From NCBI RefSeq assembly GCF_000264995.1, contig NW_006767436.1, positions 95,769 through 147,138 of the forward strand: a DNA stretch of 51,370 nucleotides, given 5' to 3'. Each line of letters starts with the position of its first letter. The stretch's first letter is position 1. Both the position numbers and the translations under genes were made by a program. The notes beneath the pieces are model-generated. The model searched no databases. It saw nothing but the letters and a program-made list of their open reading frames with translations, and was not told where the DNA came from. The stretch comes from Punctularia strigosozonata HHB-11173 SS5 (Eukaryota; Basidiomycota; Agaricomycetes; Corticiales; Punctulariaceae). This document shows positions 1-11,162 of the stretch, piece after piece.

Positions 1-203
1 AGGCACCGCCGCTTGGGGCACGACGGGAGGCGCCGACTCTGGGGGCACGACGGGAAGCACGACCGCTTGAGGCGCGACGGGAGGCACCGCCGCTTGGGGC
101 ACGACAGGAGGCGCTGACCCTGGAGACGCGACAGGGGGCACCGCCGCTTGGGGCACGACGGGGGGCGCCGACTCTGGAGACGCGACGGGAGGCACTGAGG
201 ACG
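1..203 (-). repeat. Imperfect tandem repeat coding for Pro/Val-rich protein repeats
   Basis: Short units with the cores CCGCTTGGGGCACGACGGG and GGAGACGCGACGGGAGGC alternate with a period of about 30-45 bp. On the minus strand they encode repeated SAPPVVPQAAVPPVASP-like units in the frame of the gene above. The array continues beyond the left edge, so its total copy number cannot be seen. Confidence 0.8.
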
Positions 204-1704
204 AGGCGGAGGGTAGAGATAATCCCGAGAGAGCGAAGGTCTCGGCCTCCTCAAGCAGCGATGCATCGCGAAGAGTTTTTGCTTTCTTGTGATTCGTGGC
301 GATAGCCTGAGCCTTGCGACGTTTCTTCGATGGGACTGGGTTCCCTGTCGAGGAGTCAAGAGGCTGTTCTGCTAAAGATGCCGCTGCTGAGGCGAGGAAT
401 TCGGGGCTGATACCGTCGAGGGACAGCCCATCCGTGAGAAGCTTCATATCCATCAATTCGGGGTCGATCATTGAGGTGTCGCTATCGCAGTTTGTCGAGG
501 ACGTCGGTGCTGGATTGGTGGATGCTGCGGACTGGCTCCTATTGAGACTCATCACCAGACATTCGTCTTGGGCTGTCGACATCTGCCATGAGATTTTGTA
601 CGAAGCGGTAATGAACGAACTCACACCAAGTCTCGTTGCAGAACTGTCTAAAATTCGCTATGTCTGTCTTGTGGTCCGAGTTCCAGGATGAGAATTCCAA
701 ACCCTGCTTGCATTTACCGATGGACAAACTGAAGTGCATTAGTCCGCAGTGGCTGAAGTAGCTCGACATCAACTCACTGCAGAGTATTCACCTCCCCGTT
801 GGCACGAGGTAGTGGCCCTCCACAGGTGATACTGAAGTGCCATCCGGTCTGCTTGTGAAGGCTCTCCGCGACGCGTCGAAGGGTGTGAGGTAGATTATCA
901 AGGTACCTAAAAGAGATCAGAAGGCGATAGGAGCAAAAATTGTTGTACTCACTCTTGAACTTGCTTTGCGTGGATCATGTCATCGTCATCCTCAGCATCA
1001 ACATCGATATATCGTTGAGCATCATCTTTGAGATAACCTTTCTCACGATACTCGTCCACCAGCGCCTTCGTCTCAGCGCTAGACTCCATATACTTGTCAA
1101 CCGACCACTTGTTGCGAAACGCTGCCTGCTTCTTCTTTGACCACCCAGCAGCAAGCGCTTCCTGCCACACTTCGTTGAACTCCGCCTTCACCTTGGGATC
1201 GTCATAGAAAAGACGTTGCCACGCATGGGGAAGCTTATCGATGTGTCAGTAGCTGAAGGGGGTACTCTCATGCTGAATAGCACGCACCTGCGGTTTCCTT
1301 TTTCCTTTATTTGAAAGGTCGAGCGTCCGGACACGAACGGGGGCAGCAAGGCCAGGTATGAGCAAGGCAGCAATGCGGGCCGCGTTGTTCTGAAGCCAGT
1401 TAGTCGCTTGCTATCAATCAAACCGGTGTCTGATCAGCATCGTAACGTCAATTTTAGATGAACGTCGTACCCCGAGTCGCTTTGCACGACGCTGAGCACA
1501 AGCGGCGGATTTGAACGCCTTCAACACATCTCCGCCGTTTGCAAGGATCTCGACCTCGGTAGGCATGACGGGGAATTTGCGAAGATACTGGCCCCAGACA
1601 AGTGTATAGAAAGATTTCTTATCGCTGCCAGTATTCACATAATCGACGCAGAACGTGGAGAGAAACGCCCTCTCCTCCTCGCTCCAGATGGATGAACGGG
1701 ACAT
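1..1704 (-). CDS. Agaricomycete-type hypothetical protein with proline-rich C-terminus (partial)
   Basis: The start codon is at 1704 and the protein begins MSRSSIWSEEERAFLSTF. Minus-strand exons join across at least five short GT-AG introns. One intron ends near 1410, with the next exon resuming QATNWLQNNAARIAALL. Others lie near 1235-1290, 900-955 (tttag acceptor) and 735-785. The last runs from about 610 to a TCGACAG acceptor near 560. The final exon reads in frame through a basic segment (PSKKRRKAQAI) into an imperfect proline/valine repeat and off the window edge, so the C-terminus is missing. The layout of a WSEEE-like start, a WLQNNAAR helix and a GGPLPRANGE stretch matches an uncharacterised family I recall as multi-copy in agaricomycetes; that link is from memory, not a search. 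There is no signal peptide or known domain, and the function is unknown. The frame stays open through all the joins, which argues for an intact gene. Confidence 0.65.
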
Positions 1705-1967
1705 AGCGAGATTGTACGTGGTGCAGCTGGGGAGAGGGATACCGCAGTATATCGCGTCTCCTTGCTGGGATATTCTTCGGACCTATATACCACAAGCTAC
1801 AGCTCCTCTATTCCTTCCTGGCAACCCGACAACAAACGGTTGCAGCAGCCGACAGAGTCGCTGTCTTCCGAAGTACGTGCGATCGGTCTCCCCTGCTGTT
1901 CGGCCTGGATCTGAATCAACGTCAAAGATAGCTGCCGTAGGGGAAAATAGATATGGCATCGTGCGCA

Positions 1968-3097
1968 TCAAGTTTTGCTTGCGCGCGTCGCATATACTCT
2001 ACACCACGATCGACGGCGGCATGCAGTTTGGCCGGTATCCGTAAAATCTTTCCTTTGTTTTGCTAAGAACCTCATTTCCAATGACGAGCATTTTCTGCGT
2101 TCTTCTATTATAGGTTTTTGCGTCCAACGATCCATCGCCTTTTCGCATTCTCCCTGGAACTGGCGATGACACGACGAGGTCCGTGGCAGTTTGAGACGCT
2201 GATGCTCAACCAGATGCAAGATCACCATCAGCTCAATGATTCCATGCACTATAGCATCCATCGCCTGCATGAAGCTCGCTACTTGCATGGCCAAGTCAGT
2301 CTTGATCTGTTCCGCACCGGAATCAGACGTCAAAAGCGGTAGCGACATGCTACGGCAGCTTCCGAACGTAATACATTCAGATTGCGAGGTTGACATGCCG
2401 ACGTTGACGCACAGGTGCTTCGGTCTTCGTCTTGTCACCGGCATCGTGCGCAAGTTTGACGATCCGGTCCGTTGCGGTTCTTACCGTGTTCCGCCAACTT
2501 GCAATTGACTTGACAAAGCTTATAGTGGCATCCGCAACATCTCTGTCACCGACCGCAGGTTGGCAGGCTCGGCATGATGCGAGTTCTTGGTATCCTAGCT
2601 CATAATACCCATTCAGACAGTCTCTGCCGCAGCGGACTGCAGGACATCGTCGCCAGGTACTTATGGTGCATTTCCTCTCCTCAATATGGCACTCAATGCA
2701 ATGCCCAACAGCAGCAACTCCCACTGAAGGCAGCAAATCGATACTATCAAGGCCCGTGTATGTTTCGGGGCTCAGCGATCGGTTGCGTTGCTGCATGCCG
2801 CGAAGACAATACATTGAGATCGTGGGGATTGTTCAGGCGCCGGCGTTAGCACCCGGGTGCTTCGTCCTCCATCACGTCACCAGCATTGTGCGTGAGTTTG
2901 ACGATCCGATCCGTTGCACTTCTCGCCATGTTCCGCAGATTCCTATTGACTCTGTAAGTTTTGTGACATCTGCAGCGTCTGTGTCTGCGGCCCCAGGTTG
3001 TCAGGCTCGGCAAAATGCATCGCGGGTATCCTAGCTCATGAGACCAATTTAGCTCCGCCGCGGCGAACTTTAGGGTATCATTGACAGGTGCGTGCAA
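1968..3097 (-). pseudogene. Minus-strand hypothetical gene fragments, internally duplicated and probably decayed
   Basis: On the minus strand, two segments about 435 bp apart encode related peptides: ATDRIVKLAHDAGDKTKTEAP (about 2430-2500) and ATDRIVKLTHNAGDVMEDEAP (about 2860-2930). Each is preceded by a related NTVRT/NMARS stretch. Upstream similarity also exists, but in the second copy it lies in a different frame, so a frameshift or unseen intron separates the parts. A further helical stretch (TDLAMQVASFMQAMDAIVHG) lies at 2235-2310. No known domain is recognised. Peptide-level conservation between copies suggests the family was once coding. I could not join an intact gene, so fragments of a duplicated gene are the cautious reading. 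Confidence 0.4.
2410..2720. repeat. Direct repeat copy A (partner at 2850-3131)
   Basis: This copy is similar to 2850-3131 with interspersed substitutions and small indels at an offset of about 432-440 bp. Shared landmarks are the GGTGCTTCG start, GTTTGACGATCCG in the middle, GTATCCTAGCTCAT, and a CCTCTC..GCACTCAA-like end. A third, much weaker match may lie at 2110-2165. Confidence 0.6.
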
Positions 3098-3131
3098 TCC
3101 GTTTCCTCTCTCCGATAATGACGCTCAAGGT
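2850..3131. repeat. Direct repeat copy B (partner at 2410-2720)
   Basis: This is the second diverged copy of the segment at 2410-2720. It retains GTTTGACGATCCG and GTATCCTAGCTCAT. The 3130-3740 stretch after it shows no gene I can support. Confidence 0.6.
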
Positions 3132-3742
3132 AAAATTCAACAACAGCTTAGAAGGCGGTAAGCTACTCGTTCGTGGTGTAACACTGAATCTGCCTGTTGT
3201 CATGCAGAATCGGTGTAAGTCCTACCGAGCGCATAAAGGTTCACCAAGAGACCCAGAGTGCTGGCACGTTAATACGGGCCCAGTCTTCCTTGCAACCCGG
3301 CCTGCCCGCTGATTCCTTTTGCGCATTCACCGCTGTCAAACATATTGCATAATGCAACGACGATGATCATCACTTTCCGCCTTGTTTGTTCCCTGTCTGA
3401 GGGACATCATCCTTCACATTCTGTTTATGGGATGTAAGTTGTCATATATGTGAAGTCGTGTGAGATTTCCATCGCACGACCTGGTGCGTGCTTCTTCGCG
3501 CTCAACCAAACAGGAGTTACGGAGTACGTCTCCTCGTGCTCTCTGTAATAGGACAAGGCACTGCTCACCGCAGGTCTTCTCCTTTGCACATCGAGGCACG
3601 TTCACCGCAACCCACAAGTCCATCCCCCCCTCGAGCGTGCGTCCTGCTTACGTGCTGTACCCTGATCCTCAGCACCCCGATCGTCCCCGAGTCATGCCAT
3701 AAATCTAGCCATGCGGCAAACATCTGTCCCTTGGCGCCGTTG

Positions 3743-3753
3743 AGGATAAAAGG
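3743..3753 (+). promoter_or_regulatory. Possible TATA box
   Basis: AGGATAAAAGG lies about 85 bp upstream of the first ATG (3829) and is followed by a pyrimidine-rich stretch that could be an initiator. It could serve the hypothetical gene downstream. Inferred from composition and position only. Confidence 0.3.
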
Positions 3754-3950
3754 CGGCTCTATCCTTCAATTGCGATCCAGACTCAACTCTCCCCCCGTCT
3801 CACCGTTCGTTTCGAATATCTTCCAATCATGCTCAGCTCTCACGTTGACCTTACAGGTGTGCGCTTGCTAGTGAATAACATCATATCACGTTTGTATAGT
3901 TCCTGATCTATGTCGCTTGCTATGCTCATCGCCCGCGTTGTAGGCCCTCC

Positions 3951-4487
3951 ATGGAAGAAGGGGGTTACGAGTCCATCCTCAAAGCGGCGGAAGCACATGT
4001 GCCCCGCCCGCGGAAGCCTGAGCCTCTTGCCGAATCCGCGGCACGGACACCTCCTAAGCGTCCGACTGACGCGCAATCCGTCGCGTTCGCTGCGTTGGCC
4101 TCGCTTTGTCGTCTCTGGCTCGGTATGTATCGCATTCTTCTTTGTCCGATCTCAGCTCATGCTGCGCGAACAGTGACACCTGCCCCTCGCTATAGTGTGC
4201 CTCCATGGCCATTTAGTTTCCCTCCGGCCCCTCCTCCTTCCCGGTCCCCGTCCCCCGAATACGAGCTGCTGGACGAAGCATCCCCGATTGGTCGGTTGAC
4301 GACTTATTGCCTTTCCCGGCCCCTTGCGTCATTTCCGACACCGTCCGATCCGCCCTCGCAAAGCACCTCATCGCCTAGTTATTCGCCATTTCCCATGTCT
4401 GGGCTGTATAATTCACATTCATCTGCTTCCCATCGCAAGGACGGCATACCGCCACGTGATTCCTCGTCATCGTCGTCATCGTCGTAG
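3951..4487 (+). CDS. Hypothetical Pro/Ser-rich protein
   Basis: The reading frame starts MEEGGYESILKAAEAHV and ends in a polyserine tract from a TCG/TCA-rich repeat. A 51 nt GT-AG intron probably lies at 4123-4173 (gtatgt donor, gaacag acceptor). Its length is a multiple of three, so the frame is open with or without it. The middle is a low-complexity Pro/Ser segment (PPAPPPSRSPSPEYELLDE). A GT-AG intron may precede the start codon (end at 3943), and an upstream ATG at 3829 does not join it in frame, so the start is uncertain. No domain is recognised. Confidence 0.3.
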   Translation: MEEGGYESILKAAEAHVPRPRKPEPLAESAARTPPKRPTDAQSVAFAALASLCRLWLGMYRILLCPISAHAARTVTPAPRYSVPPWPFSFPPAPPPSRSPSPEYELLDEASPIGRLTTYCLSRPLASFPTPSDPPSQSTSSPSYSPFPMSGLYNSHSSASHRKDGIPPRDSSSSSSSS

Positions 4488-4977
4488 TATATTGCTGGCT
4501 ATGCGAATCGGAGCTCCGCTTCGCTTCCTCTCTCGGTCAGTGATGCCCGTACTTGAAATGATTATTTGACTTATCAGTTCCAGAGTAGTGTTGCCTTGCT
4601 GACGATCGTCTGAAGCATCTTGTATTCTTGCTCATTGACATGCAGTGCAGCTGCTGCATTGGATCGCATGGGGCTACGAGCCCAGCACGCGCCGGTTATA
4701 TTGCGTTACGCTGACCAAATGGTGTCCATGGTATGACCGAGCGCTTGATAGAATACTCTCGCCACGTATATACATTAACATGACGCATATCTTCCCGTTG
4801 CCCTCGAACACTCGCACTTATGTATTATCTATTCACACAAGAGTATAAAATGTGATGCTGGGTGTACACTCTTCCATGACAATCAATAATACACGATGAA
4901 TCACGCTGCTGTCGTGTAAATAATGGAGAACAGCGGAGATGGGAGTGAACGCTCGTCGGTCGCGCACATATCGCTCG

Positions 4978-5345
4978 CACCCTTCCTTTGCATCCCGCAA
5001 CTCCACCTCCAAACCTTGCCCAGCGCGATGTGATAGCATTGGGCACACATGGTCGACCATACCCTGCACTGACGTCCCCCGCAATGAGAACAACTCCTTG
5101 ACCAAGCAAGCATACCCTGTGTCCAGCCAGCCAAATATCTCGTCGTTACGCTGGAGCATACCGTTGCGAATCGGAGACGGTGTTCCTATTTCGTGTGATC
5201 AGGCAACTTTAGATAGTGGCATTCTAGGCAATCAACATACATGCAAAGTTTTCGAACATGTGTGCAGGAAGACAAGCTCGAGTTCCCATACGCCGCAAGC
5301 GGCGATTTCACCCAGTGACGATACCGGCTGCTGTCCTGCGACTGG
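4978..5345 (-). pseudogene. Duplicated minus-strand gene fragment, copy A
   Basis: On the minus strand a segment encoding VWELELVFLHTCSKTLH is followed by a possible intron (gtatgt near 5240, acceptor near 5190). A second segment follows, containing GWLDTGYACLVKELFSLRG and a VDHVCPMLSHRAGQGLEVEL stretch. A diverged copy with the same order lies at 5636-5985. No family is recognised. Conservation of peptide as well as DNA between copies suggests an exon pair from a former gene. Confidence 0.4.
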
Positions 5346-5635
5346 TCCACTGTAGCTACCCCTCACATACAGATTCAAGCACCCAGGACGCATGTATCTA
5401 GAATTGAATTATGTAGTACCACAACATCAACGCCCGTACGTAGTGGCTTGACTGTCACGAACCTCGCCTTCCAGCCTCATCCTGCGCACATTCATTGCCT
5501 GAGGGGATATCCTTGTACCTTCGACCATGTTGATCATGATATATACATCATGTCCCGTCGTGCAGGATTGGAGGACGACAGCAACAAAGTGAGCACTCAT
5601 TGGTCTTCCGGAGGCGCCTTGAACACATCGTCAAC

Positions 5636-5985
5636 AGACTCTCCTTGCATCCCACACATCCATCTTTCAACCTCGTCGAGCGCGATGTGTTAGCGACGGG
5701 CACACATAGTTGACTGCGTCTTACATTGATGTCCCCTGCGATGAAGACAATCCCTCGACAAAGCGGACTTACCCTGTGTTCAACCAGCTAGTTATCCCGT
5801 CATCGTGCTGGAGCCATACCATCACAGATCGGAGACGGTTTTAATTCGGTGTGATCAGGCGAACAGCGGCATTCCAGGAAATCAACACACATCAGAAGTC
5901 TTTCGAACATGTGTGCAGGATGGCAAGCTCAAGTTTCCATACTTTGCTAGTGACAATTCCACTCGATGAGTCTTCGTGTCGTAAC
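5636..5985 (-). pseudogene. Duplicated minus-strand gene fragment, copy B (decayed)
   Basis: This segment is colinear with copy A over about 300 bp. It preserves GCGCGATGTG near the left side, the TCGGAGACGG and GTGTGATCAGGC blocks, and TTTCGAACATGTGTGCAGGA. It encodes VWKLELAILHTCSKDF, matching copy A, but then meets a stop. Indels break the downstream frame, so this copy looks dead. From 5985 to 6434 I see no gene. Confidence 0.45.
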
Positions 5986-6434
5986 ATCCAAGCTGACCGC
6001 TACCTTGTGTCTACTTAGTTCACAATCATCACCTTCGCATACGGTTTCAAAGGCATTGGAGCTATTATCGCTGTACTTGCAGTCCATAGTGCGTGTAGGC
6101 CAGACGTTAGGCTGTGTTATTGCGTTGACCATGATTCACATCAGATGAGATTCAGCATCACCGTCGGAGAAGAGATTGGAACGAACTTTCGAAGAAATCT
6201 AACGCCGATAAGATTCATGAAACTGTGAGATTCGATCTTCGCCGATCTGGCCAGCAAGGCGGTGCTATCGGGACTTCACCGTAGCGTTTCCAAGCTGTCT
6301 AATGTGATATACTGTATCATTATTGACCTGTGCGTTCCAATTTTACATCCCGGAGTCCTCGGGCGATGAATGGCATTCAGCGGACCCGCATCACATGGTG
6401 TCATTGCTCGTGCCCGCTGGCCGAAGTCAGCCTT

Positions 6435-7035
6435 CACTGGGTCTGTGACTGGATTTTTAGTTCTAAAAGTGATGAAAAAATCTGATAAAACTTTACAAAC
6501 TTTATAACATTTTTAGCCCAAAAGATTCTGTAAAGATTGTAAACTGGCATATGAAATTTTACCTCACAAAAGTATGATCTAAATGTTGAAAAAATCCTGT
6601 GTCTCTTTCAAGATTTTTATAAAAGATTTCCTGCCATAAAAATCTTGAACCAGTTTATCAACCAAGCAACTATATCAAAAAAGTATTAATCTATGTTCTT
6701 AAATCTCCATATATAAATGAGCCACAGTACTTGAATATAAGAATATAAGAACTTTCTGCATATGAGTTTCAACATGAATCATAAATAAATATACAAATAA
6801 ACATTTTATAGAAACATGGTTTCAAACTTTTAGAGCCAAAAATGCAAATATAAATGATGTAGAAATCATGATAAACTTATAAGATTTTTGTTTAAGACTT
6901 TTAGCCCTAAAAATGGATTAAAAATCATTAATTTGGTTTAAGATTTACTCTGTATAAAATCATGAAAAGATTTAAACAGTTTATAAGATTTTTACATCAT
7001 TTTTTTGGTCTAAAAATGCAGTCACAGACCCAGTG
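6435..7035. mobile_element. Non-autonomous CACTA-like element (601 bp MITE)
   Basis: The ends are inverted repeats starting CACTGGGTCTGTGACTG: 17 bp identical, one mismatch, then ATTTTTAG identical. Weaker pairing continues to about 60-70 bp. Both flanks carry CTT, a candidate 3 bp target-site duplication. CACTR termini with 3 bp duplications are the known hallmark of CACTA (EnSpm/CMC) elements. The interior is very AT-rich, full of AAAAATCTT/AAGATTTTT motifs, has no coding frame, and contrasts sharply with GC-balanced surroundings. It lies immediately upstream of the KDZ transposase gene, which is an unrelated superfamily and is unlikely to have mobilised it. Confidence 0.75.
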
Positions 7036-7105
7036 CTTGGTATTCCTTTCCCCCGCTCTCGTTGTTATCGCAGAGGACTTTGGCCCACGTTCGTGACGAA
7101 ACCAC

Positions 7106-10100
7106 ATGCCCCGCAAGCTTAAACTACCCCGATTTCTGGGGAAAGAATCCCCGAAAACAGCACCGGCAACTGCTAGAGACGTCGAGCTCAGGTTATCAGA
7201 ACGGACGGGACGGCTTAACTCCACCATCACACCCGCAAAACGGACACACCAAGAATTTCTTGTGTCTCATGATACAAGTCCACTAATTTCTGCCGATGAA
7301 GGAGGTCCAACCAGCAGCTCGAAGGGTGTCGATGGCTCAAAGGATGCAGGGACGACCAAGAAGGCGCGTCAACGGAAGGCGCAGGCGACAAAGACCATTG
7401 CCGTGAGTGATCATCGCTGCATTTTGAGTAGTAGACTTGACACAGTAGTATAACAGTACCGCATGCGGCAGTGGATTGGTGAGATGCGTGCAAAATTCCT
7501 CGATGCGTTGTTGGCCCACGAGGCTTTGCCAACCGCGACGACGACCGCATGCAGTATTTGCCATCGTTCAACGGGGGAGTACCGCTGTCAAGACTGCTTG
7601 GGCGGATGCATGATGTGTAAAGATTGCACGATAGCCGCTCATAGAAAACTCCCGCTCCATCATATTGAGGTGAGTGATCGCGGAACTCAGTTTTACTCTC
7701 TAACATATTGTGCAGCGTTGGGATTACGATTGCTTCACGCCGACTTCGCTTCGCGACTTAGGGCTTGAAGTCCGGTTAGGTCACACCTCTGGCGAGTCGT
7801 GCGGTGGGGTTCACCCGGCTCACAAATCATTCCTTGTCTTCGACGCGAATGGCTACCACTCCGTTGATGTTCGATTTTGTGTTTGCTTGCCCACTCCACC
7901 ATGGAAACAGCTACTCGATGTCGGCTGGTATCCAGCCTCTAGCCAGGAACCCCGCACGGCGTTTACGTTCTCATTCCTCGACACATACCACCGCCTCACG
8001 CTTCAAGGCAAAATTTCACTTCATGACTACTACTTGTCGGTCACACATAAAACAGATAACGCTGGCCTAAATGAGCAGATGGTAAGCAAGATTCTGGTGC
8101 TATACACGAATACTGATATGCCGCATCATCTCAGTCACGATACCACGAAGCCACGTTGGCCACGAGGCAATGGTCTCATCTAATGTTGCTCAAGCGATCA
8201 GCTCGTGGGCACGACCCATCAGGTATCCGCAATACATCGAAGGGAGCACTCACCGTTGCATGTCCCGCCTGTCCTCAACCGGGGTGGAACATTCCAGACG
8301 ACTGGGATAAGTGTCCCCCGGAACAAAGGTTGCTCTACGTGCATCCGTGTCGCCCCTCGTAATGAATTGCATGTTTCCAGGTGGATTTATACGCTATTCA
8401 TCGCGCTCGATGCGTGTTTTCGTTTGAAGAACAAGGATCGGAAAATACATGATCCAGAGCTGGGAAACGGGTGGGGATACTGCGTAGAGGAAACGTCATA
8501 CCAGGAGCATCTCAAGGAGTACGTTGAGATCGAGGAGGTGAACGTTCATGATTGTCTGGTGTACCGAGCGTGTTGAACGTAAACTGATATTTGCGATAGA
8601 CTACGGTTCAATGTGACTCAACCTTCAACGCGATCAAGCATATGAATTCAACTAATGGAAAGCCCGGGGTCATGTCCGTGACTGGTGTCGGCGCCGTCAA
8701 ATGTGCGAGACACGCGTTCGTCCGGCCGAACGGCGTCGCCGACTTACAGAAAGGTGAAAAGTACGTATCTTTCTGCTGTATCGCAGCGAGACGCTGAACG
8801 CTTCCAGGTATGTGACCATGGACTACATCCTCTGGTCCACCCTTCTCCTCGTCGGCTGCCTCCTTCCGATCGCCATTAGCTACGACATTGCATGCCAGTG
8901 GAAGCAGAACCTCTGGAAACGACACGCCTCCCTCCCTGCCACTTTCGCAACACTTACAGGACTAGCCATACGATTCTTCATTCCGAGCATGCATATCCGC
9001 GATCATACACTGTTATGTCAGACGGAGTATAACTTTCTCCTTCACGAAAATACGGGCCTCACGCACGGAGAGACCATAGAGCAGGAATGGGCTCATATAG
9101 GTGGTGTCACCACCATCACGCGGGACATGGGCCCAGGGGCGCGTCATCACACGCTCAACGACCATTGGGGTTTCTGGAACTTCAGAAAGACTGTCGCTTT
9201 GGGTAGGTATACAGACAATATATTGATTCCGATGCTAATCCGTGATGAGGTGCATTGATGTACAAGGCTTTGATATCTGCGATGCAAGAGCGTACCCGAC
9301 ACCAGCGTATCTATGAAGAATACACCGCCCGATTTAGCCCGGCTCTAGTTCTCCGGTGGGTGGATATGATTCAGAAATGGGAGCTTGATCCGAAGAATCC
9401 AAACCCATACGACGAGCCCGAACAAGGTAATGATTATTTTCCTTCGAGAATTCATACCCAACTAAGACGAAATTCAGCTGTCAATGTCAGTCAGCTACGG
9501 AAAGAGTTTGCGGACCAAGACGCGCAAGAAGCCGAATCGAGGATCCCTTCGCTACATCCGACGTCCGCCAATGCGTTCATTCGGCAGGGATTCATTCTAC
9601 GCGATCAACAGTGGGTTTCTCTCGTAATGTATACCACGTTTGTTGATCTTTCTGGTTGTATCAGATGGAATATCCGCTACTCGGCTCAGCAACTAAAGGC
9701 TAATGCTACGGATACAGCGAAGTCTTCGCTACAAGAGCGACGCACAGCCCTCCAGCGGAGCATCCAGAACTGGTATGATGTTCAAGATTCTTACATGCCA
9801 GTAGCTATAACACGTCGCTCTCCACGACGTGCGGAAGGAGGCGAAGAGTCCGGAGTGACAAATCGGGCCGAAGATTTGGCGATTCTGATGCCCTCCGACA
9901 TCGACGTCCCTGAGCTCCGTCGTTCCGGGTGCATCGGCGACGTTATCAACAAGGAAAAACAATACGCCATGGCGCGGATGAAGGACGGCCTGATCAATGT
10001 CCGGCACTTTCTATGCATCAGATCTGCCGCACGCCGGAAGATGAAGCACTCATTGGGTGGTATGGAAGTTTGGACGCATGTTTCGATCACTGCTCACAGA

Positions 10101-11036
10101 CTCTTAGGCCAGAAGGAAGGAACACGGTCCAAAACGCTTCTTGGTTCGGTATCAAAGAAATTACAGCAGGCCGTCAACGTGTATCGGACATCCCATGCGG
10201 CCGTCAAGATTTTGGATCCAACAGGCGACTGGGTAAAGCACTATCGACACCTGTCTGACGATGATGTCCGTGGCCCATTTCGAGATGATCAACTGGTCGA
10301 AGCGGAACGGAGGAGGACACCCTCATGGATCTGGACCGTGCCCGGCACCCAACAGAGGTCTGCGGAGATCGACGACCGTGACGCCGACGAGCACATGCGC
10401 AGCGAATGGGCCAGACAACGAGCACGATCGCGAAGATGCGCCGAGGAGATAGTATTGCTCGTGGAGGAGATGAGACGCGTGCTGACGTTTCTCCGCTCGA
10501 AGGCGACCTGGTGGGAGAAACAGCGGGGGTTACGGATGGCAGAAGATCGCGTTATGCGCGGAATTGATGCTTATGCATGCCGTCAAGCACGCATACTTAC
10601 CAAACTTGGTAGCGTGTTCGCGTCGCGGTGGCTACCACTGCTCAAGATTTCAGATCTTGGAGGGCAGTGGATTGCGCAGTTTGACACCACAGATAGGCCG
10701 CCGCCAAATGCCCCATCCGGTCAGTGCTCCTGTCTATTAATACCATATGGACCTACTGACACGCTCAGTCGCCACAACCCACACTTCGACGGATGTTGCG
10801 GGACCTGTTGAGAACGGCGAGAACACGTCCACCGGACTTCCATCCTTTGAACGTCAGCCATCTGTTAGCGTTCAATGTCCGCCGCCGCTGATGTGTCTTT
10901 ATTAGCCCTTGCCTTGCGTCGGTCGGAAGGCTACGAGAATGTAGATGATGAATACGTATCGGACGATGCAGATAGTGACGAGAGCGACGCAGAAGCTGAT
11001 CAGGTTCCCGAGTGGGCGCGCATCGACGACGAGTAG
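7106..11036 (+). CDS. KDZ-type transposase with CxC2-like cysteine cluster
   Basis: This is a DNA transposase of the Kyakuja-Dileera-Zisupton group, expected to cut and insert its own element in the nucleus. Exons begin 7106-7402, 7457-7669 and 7716-8081, each a whole number of codons; about seven more follow, separated by short GT-AG introns. In order: a basic N-terminus; a CxC2-like zinc cluster (CSICHRSTGEYRCQDC, then CMMCKDC) followed by SLRDLGLEVRLGH; a CPACPQPG cluster; and an RNase-H-fold nuclease. Candidate acidic residues of that nuclease are in LDACFRLKNK, SYDIACQWKQN and GETIEQEWAHIG. A helical C-terminal half follows, then a very acidic tail ending near 11036. I found no frameshift or unexplained stop. 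The last exons (10,730-11,036) are the least certain; a frame stop forces a splice near 10,870. Confidence 0.8.
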
Positions 11037-11162
11037 TAACTCCGTAGCCCTCCTTGTTTGCCCTGATTTGTCAACGAAACATTGCACGATGCAACCCTTC
11101 GACGTGTAGATAATGACCGCGCTCGAAAACCTCCCTGGTGTCCCCACTTTCAAACCTCCCTA

